DNA of 64,000 nt from assembly GCA_947475165.1 (NCBI GenBank), contig CANJLD010000001.1, positions 186,001 through 250,000 of the forward strand, in the 5' to 3' direction. A program made the translations under genes and the position numbers. Source of the DNA: Bacteroidota bacterium (GTDB lineage: Bacteria > Bacteroidota > Bacteroidia > Chitinophagales > LD1). This document shows positions 60,054-64,000 of the stretch, in pieces (positions within the stretch are counted from its first letter, which is position 1; each line of letters starts with the position of its first letter). A model generated the notes under the pieces. It ran no database searches. It was not told the DNA's origin and saw nothing but the letters and a program-made list of their open reading frames with translations.

Positions 60054-62222
60054 ATGAGTATTACACGCGCAAAAGAAATTCTTAAACATCAGTTCGGTTA
60101 CGATTCATTCCGCATGAATCAGCAGCAGGCTATTGAAACTGTGCTGCAGAAAAAAGATTGCGTGGTGCTGATGCCCACCGGTGGCGGAAAATCTTTATGC
60201 TATCAGATTCCCGCGCTGATGTTAGATGGATTGGCGGTAGTTATTTCTCCGCTCATCTCTTTAATGAAAGACCAAGTAGATGCATTGATGAGCAATGGAG
60301 TGAATGCTGCGTTTCTTAATTCAACACAAAGCACCTCGCAGCAAGGCGAAGTATTTCGTGCTATCAGTAACAACAAACTAAAATTACTTTATGTGGCACC
60401 GGAGCGTTTAATGCAAACCGGTGACCAGTTTATTGATTACCTGAAGCAACTAAACGTTTCGCTTTTTGCAATTGATGAAGCACACTGCATTTCAAGTTGG
60501 GGACACGATTTTCGCCCCGAGTATATGCAGTTGGCAAAACTGAAAGTTCACTTTCCGAACATACCTGTTATTGCGCTTACCGCCACAGCAGATAAATTGG
60601 TGCGGCAGGATATTATGGAGAAACTGGAGATGCACAATCCGGATCTTTTTATTTCCAGTTTTAACCGGCCTAATATTTTTTACAATGTCGAAGCCAAGCG
60701 GAACTCGTATTCGCAGTTGATAGATTATCTGTCGAAGCATCGAAATGATAGCGGCATTATTTATTGCCTGAGCAGAAATTCAGTAGAAAATTTAGCTGAA
60801 GATTTAAAGCAGGATGGATTTAATGCTTTGCCCTACCATGCAGGCTTGGAAAGAAATATCCGCGAAAAAAATCAGGAACTCTTTTTAAAAGACGAAGTGA
60901 AAATTATAGTAGCCACCATCGCTTTTGGAATGGGTATTGATAAATCGAACGTGCGCTTTGTGGTACACATGGATTTGCCTAAGAATGTTGAAAGCTACTA
61001 TCAGGAAACCGGAAGAGCAGGCAGAGATGGATTACAAAGTGAAGCATTGTTGTTTTTCAGTTGGGGCGATGTAATTAAGATGAAGAAGTTTGCTGAGGTT
61101 GAGAACAACGAAGGGCAAACCAAAATCATGTTGAAGAAGCTGAACCAGATGGGCGAGTTTGGCGATTTAAAAACCTGCCGCAGAAAATACCTGCTCAATT
61201 ATTTTTCGGAAGAAACAAAAGACATTTGTGGAAGTTGCGATAACTGCAACACGCAATACGAACGTTTTGATGGCACCATTGTAGCGCAAAAAGCATTAAG
61301 CGCAGTAAAAAGATTAGAGCAGCGATGGGGAACAACTTATGTAATAGACTTTCTGCGCGGAAGCAAATCGGAAAAGATACATGGTGAACACAAGGAGATA
61401 AAAACTTACGGTGTGGGTGCTGATATTTCAAAAGATAATTGGTTCGGCTACATCAAAGATTTAATTGCGCAAGGCTATCTGAAACAAACCGATGGACAGT
61501 ATCCGGTGCTTACGCTTACCGAAAAGAGCGAACCGGTTTTAAGAGGAGTAGAGAAAGTGGATTTAATAAAGGTGAAAATTAAAGAAGAGAAGAAAGCATC
61601 GCTGGTGAGCGAAGAAGCACAGGATTATTTCCGCGATTTGTTTAGCAGTTTGAAACGCGTTAGAAAAAACATTGCGGAGCGCGAGAACCTTGCGGCCTTT
61701 ATTGTTTTTTCTGATGCTACTTTAATTGAGATGTCGAGTTACCTGCCTTTGTCGCTGGAGGAAATGAAAAAGATAAGCGGAGTGAGTGATACCAAAGCGG
61801 AGAGATACGGTGCTGCGTTTTTGAAAGAGATAAAAGGTTATTGCGAAGTAAATCAATTGGAGTCGCGGATTCATTTGAAAGTGCCTAAGCGCGAACGCAA
61901 AAGCCGTCCGAAGAAAAATTCGAATGGCGATGATACTTACAGTATTTCGTTCGATATGTTTAAGTCCGGTTTGTCAATTGCTGATATTGCTGAATCAAGG
62001 GGATTGGCAAAGACCACTATTGAAACACATTTAGTCCGCTTTATTGAAAGCGGAGAAATAAAACTGGAGCAAATTGTGCCATCGCATAAAATTGAACCAA
62101 TCAGAAAGGCGATTATAAAACTGAATGCCGGTTTTGCTACCGCACCGGTTAAAGAATTTTTAGGAGATGATTACAGCTATGGAGAAATACGCGCTGTAAT
62201 GACGAGCATGAGTAAAGAATAA
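60054..62222 (+). CDS. recQ: ATP-dependent DNA helicase RecQ
   Basis: A 722-residue RecQ helicase. Walker A is MPTGGGKSLCYQ near residue 40, DEAHCISSWGHDFRPEY (DEAH) near 140, SFNRPNIFY near 200 and YYQETGRAGRDG (motif VI) near 325. A zinc-binding domain follows, with C-(x)16-type spacing CRRKYLLNYF ... CGSCDNC. Winged-helix and HRDC domains occupy the C-terminus. The protein unwinds DNA in recombination and fork repair. The cinA gene starts 12 bases after the stop. Confidence 0.95.
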   Translation: MSITRAKEILKHQFGYDSFRMNQQQAIETVLQKKDCVVLMPTGGGKSLCYQIPALMLDGLAVVISPLISLMKDQVDALMSNGVNAAFLNSTQSTSQQGEVFRAISNNKLKLLYVAPERLMQTGDQFIDYLKQLNVSLFAIDEAHCISSWGHDFRPEYMQLAKLKVHFPNIPVIALTATADKLVRQDIMEKLEMHNPDLFISSFNRPNIFYNVEAKRNSYSQLIDYLSKHRNDSGIIYCLSRNSVENLAEDLKQDGFNALPYHAGLERNIREKNQELFLKDEVKIIVATIAFGMGIDKSNVRFVVHMDLPKNVESYYQETGRAGRDGLQSEALLFFSWGDVIKMKKFAEVENNEGQTKIMLKKLNQMGEFGDLKTCRRKYLLNYFSEETKDICGSCDNCNTQYERFDGTIVAQKALSAVKRLEQRWGTTYVIDFLRGSKSEKIHGEHKEIKTYGVGADISKDNWFGYIKDLIAQGYLKQTDGQYPVLTLTEKSEPVLRGVEKVDLIKVKIKEEKKASLVSEEAQDYFRDLFSSLKRVRKNIAERENLAAFIVFSDATLIEMSSYLPLSLEEMKKISGVSDTKAERYGAAFLKEIKGYCEVNQLESRIHLKVPKRERKSRPKKNSNGDDTYSISFDMFKSGLSIADIAESRGLAKTTIETHLVRFIESGEIKLEQIVPSHKIEPIRKAIIKLNAGFATAPVKEFLGDDYSYGEIRAVMTSMSKE

Positions 62223-62234
62223 TTCAACACAAAA

Positions 62235-63479
62235 ATGAAAGCAACCGTAATAACCATTGGCGATGAAATTTTGATAGGGCAGATAGTTGATACCAACAGC
62301 GCGTGGCTCGGGCAGAAGTTTTCTGAACTTGGAGTAAAACTGCATGAAATAATTTCAGTGGGCGATGATGCTGTTCAGATTATTGATGCACTTAACCGCG
62401 CAAAATCTTCTTCGCAAATTGTTTTACTGACAGGTGGGCTGGGACCAACAAAAGATGATATTACCAAAAAAACATTGGTAGATTATTTTCAAACGGAACT
62501 GGTGTTGAACGAAGAAGTTTGGGAAAAGATGAAACAGATTTTCGAGAAGCGCGGATTGAAGGTTCTGGAGATGAACCGGTCGCAGGCAATGATTCCGAAA
62601 GCCTGCACTATGCTGCCGAACACGCGCGGCACTGCGCAGGGTATGTGGTTCGGTATTGAAGGAGTGGTGTTTGTATCCATGCCCGGTGTGCCGCACGAAA
62701 TGAAACACTTGATGGAAACACAAGTGATTCCGAAGCTGAAGGAGAAATTTTCTTTCCCTAAAATTATTCATGCCACTATCATGTCGGCCGGGGCAGGTGA
62801 ATCTGTTATTGCTAATACGCTTAATGATTTTGAAAATGATTTGCCTTCAAATATTAAGCTGGCTTACCTGCCCGATTTAGGAACGGTAAAACTGCGTTTA
62901 ACCGCCAGCGGAGACGGTGATGAATTAAAAAATGAAGTAGCTGCACAAAAAGAAAAAATGAAAATCCTGCTTGGCGATTTTGTATATGCCGAAGGCGAAG
63001 AAAAACTGGAAAGTGTAATTGGAAAATTACTTATTGAAAGAAACGAAACAGTAAGCTGTGCCGAAAGCTGCACCGGTGGCTACATTGCGCACCTGTTTAC
63101 CTCTGTGCCCGGAAGCTCAAAATATTTCGATGGCGGAGTTGTTTCGTATTCATACGATGTGAAAGAGAAAATTCTTGGCGTAAAGAATTCAACGCTTAAT
63201 TCCGTAGGCGCGGTAAGCGAAGAATGTGTGCGCGAAATGCTGGAAGGCTTATTGAAAGCCACCGTTACAACCTATGGCATTTCGGTAAGCGGCATTGCCG
63301 GACCCGATGGCGCAACGCCCGATAAACCGGTAGGCACAGTTTGGATTGCAGTTGGCTCTAAAGAAAAAATAGTAGCAAAGAAATTTCAGTTCTTCCCATC
63401 GCGTATGGAAAACATAAGGGTGTTTTCTAATGCTGCACTAAACCTGTTGCGGTTATTTATTTTAGGTAAGCTGAATTGA
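62235..63479 (+). CDS. cinA: CinA family nicotinamide-nucleotide amidohydrolase
   Basis: A 414-residue CinA protein. The N-terminal MoCF-like domain has VITIGDEILIGQIVDTNS and LTGGLGPTKDDITKKTL. The C-terminal CinA domain has SCAESCTGGYIAHLFTSVPGSSKYFDGGVVSYS and VSGIAGPDGATPDKPVGTVWIAV, the catalytic serine region. It deamidates NMN to nicotinic acid mononucleotide and hydrolyses ADP-ribose in NAD recycling. It is co-transcribed with recQ. Its TGA stop abuts the stop of the next, convergent gene. Confidence 0.95.
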   Translation: MKATVITIGDEILIGQIVDTNSAWLGQKFSELGVKLHEIISVGDDAVQIIDALNRAKSSSQIVLLTGGLGPTKDDITKKTLVDYFQTELVLNEEVWEKMKQIFEKRGLKVLEMNRSQAMIPKACTMLPNTRGTAQGMWFGIEGVVFVSMPGVPHEMKHLMETQVIPKLKEKFSFPKIIHATIMSAGAGESVIANTLNDFENDLPSNIKLAYLPDLGTVKLRLTASGDGDELKNEVAAQKEKMKILLGDFVYAEGEEKLESVIGKLLIERNETVSCAESCTGGYIAHLFTSVPGSSKYFDGGVVSYSYDVKEKILGVKNSTLNSVGAVSEECVREMLEGLLKATVTTYGISVSGIAGPDGATPDKPVGTVWIAVGSKEKIVAKKFQFFPSRMENIRVFSNAALNLLRLFILGKLN

Positions 63480-64000
63480 TTATTTTAAATCAATCCGTTT
63501 CACTTTATCAAATTGCAGAATAAAATCTGCCCCGAAAACAGTTGCCGGTGTAAGCGTGCCGTGTGGCGGTTCTTTCTCCAGAATATTTTGCACAATTTTT
63601 ACAGCGGTGAGTGCTGTTAATGTATAGCCTTCAGGCAATTCGAGCATAGCGCGAACGTGTGCACCAAAACTGTTTTTTACTTCGCCCCAAACTACACTGG
63701 TTGAAGTTTCTCTTTCTTCATTGCTCGGTCCAGCCGGGCGTTTTTTTATGCGATTGATGATAAAATTCTTCACCGGTCGCCACTTTAAAATAAAGCCTAT
63801 GCGGTTGCTCATTTTCATGCTCGCGATTACTTTATCTGGCAGACAATTATAGATGGTGATGTTAGGAATACCGGTGGTGCGGTAAGCAGTTGAAATATCA
63901 CCCCACGGAATAGCTACTCCTTTCTTTTTTCTTCCCTGTTCAAATTTTATTTCCCTGACGAGGGTTCCATTTGGTATTTTTTCCAGTTTCCCGTTTCTGC
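63480..64000 (-). CDS. Saccharopine dehydrogenase family protein, C-terminal part
   Basis: The C-terminal part of a gene that continues beyond the right edge. The frame is open to the end of the window, so the ATG at 63818 is internal. Translation upstream of it gives REIKFEQGRKKKGVAIPWGD, then ISTAYRTTGIPNITIYNC, which are typical of saccharopine-dehydrogenase-like enoyl reductase proteins. The C-terminus has TPATVFGADFILQF. The N-terminal Rossmann domain lies outside. The substrate is unknown. Confidence 0.85.
   Translation of the reverse strand, partial: RNGKLEKIPNGTLVREIKFEQGRKKKGVAIPWGDISTAYRTTGIPNITIYNCLPDKVIASMKMSNRIGFILKWRPVKNFIINRIKKRPAGPSNEERETSTSVVWGEVKNSFGAHVRAMLELPEGYTLTALTAVKIVQNILEKEPPHGTLTPATVFGADFILQFDKVKRIDLK

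Noticed and set aside
1-64000. Linking the ACCGGT enrichment to the Type III system
   Set aside because: Type III enzymes recognise short asymmetric sites, not palindromes, and the word is depleted in that island.

Overview
The window is a stretch of a Bacteroidota chromosome, moderately low in GC by eye. Five predicted secreted proteins end in type A C-terminal sorting domains of the type IX secretion system. A gliding-motility gene (gldC) is present. Several perfect or near-perfect matches to the Bacteroidota -7 promoter element TAnnTTTG are visible. The gene order lpxK - purine nucleoside phosphorylase - Porin_10-type porin is also typical of the phylum. No rRNA or tRNA gene was seen. The many dispersed palindromes suggest an environmental genome.

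Layout. 1-5.5 kb: the 3' end of guaA, a periplasmic-binding-like protein, a nuclease-like protein, a large sorted surface protein and two small genes. 5.5-8.3 kb: a BNR-repeat sorted protein. 8.3-13.5 kb: an accessory island with a 21-bp tandem array, a cluster of palindromes, a 126-nt imperfect hairpin and a two-gene Type III restriction-modification system. 13.5-25.1 kb: mostly core genes (porin, nucleoside phosphorylase, lpxK, Nif3, zinc-ribbon coiled coil, TPR protein, murB, Q/N-rich secreted protein, proS). 25.2-26.8 kb: a small AT-rich accessory patch with a second 21-bp array. 26.8-34 kb: lipid and core genes (desaturase, Smr, acyltransferase, serine palmitoyltransferase and its neighbour, lipoprotein, thioredoxin-like protein, gldC). 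34-48 kb: large secreted proteins (esterase/PKD, Ig-like repeat, LamG/HYR/coiled coil, a 666-aa sorted protein, penicillin acylase family), a YCII protein and an rRNA methyltransferase. 48-51.6 kb: DUF2851, PspC-like and a secreted protein, then a repeat-rich gap with a third 21-bp array. 51.5-60 kb: an outer-membrane group (OstA-like, MCE/MlaD, amidase with SPOR, LptD-like, acyltransferase). 60-64 kb: recQ, cinA and a saccharopine-dehydrogenase-family gene cut by the window end.

How the genes fit together. Much of the window concerns the envelope: lipid A phosphorylation (LpxK), LPS export (OstA/LptD), phospholipid transport (MCE), acyltransferases, sphingoid base synthesis, peptidoglycan precursor synthesis and cleavage (MurB, amidase), and surface or secreted proteins.

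The most unusual signals are not genes. (1) The palindrome ACCGGT occurs about 130 times by eye, in all three codon phases, on both coding strands and between genes; about 10 would be expected. This resembles the HIP1 situation of cyanobacteria. It is scarce in the island at 8-13 kb and absent from 24.6-27.5 kb. (2) Three intergenic arrays with different sequences share a 21-bp period. (3) The same heptanucleotide, about five copies, lies inside the signal-peptide codons of two envelope genes, one of them the porin, so slippage could switch them on and off. (4) Several families of dispersed palindromes have landed in or at the edges of genes.
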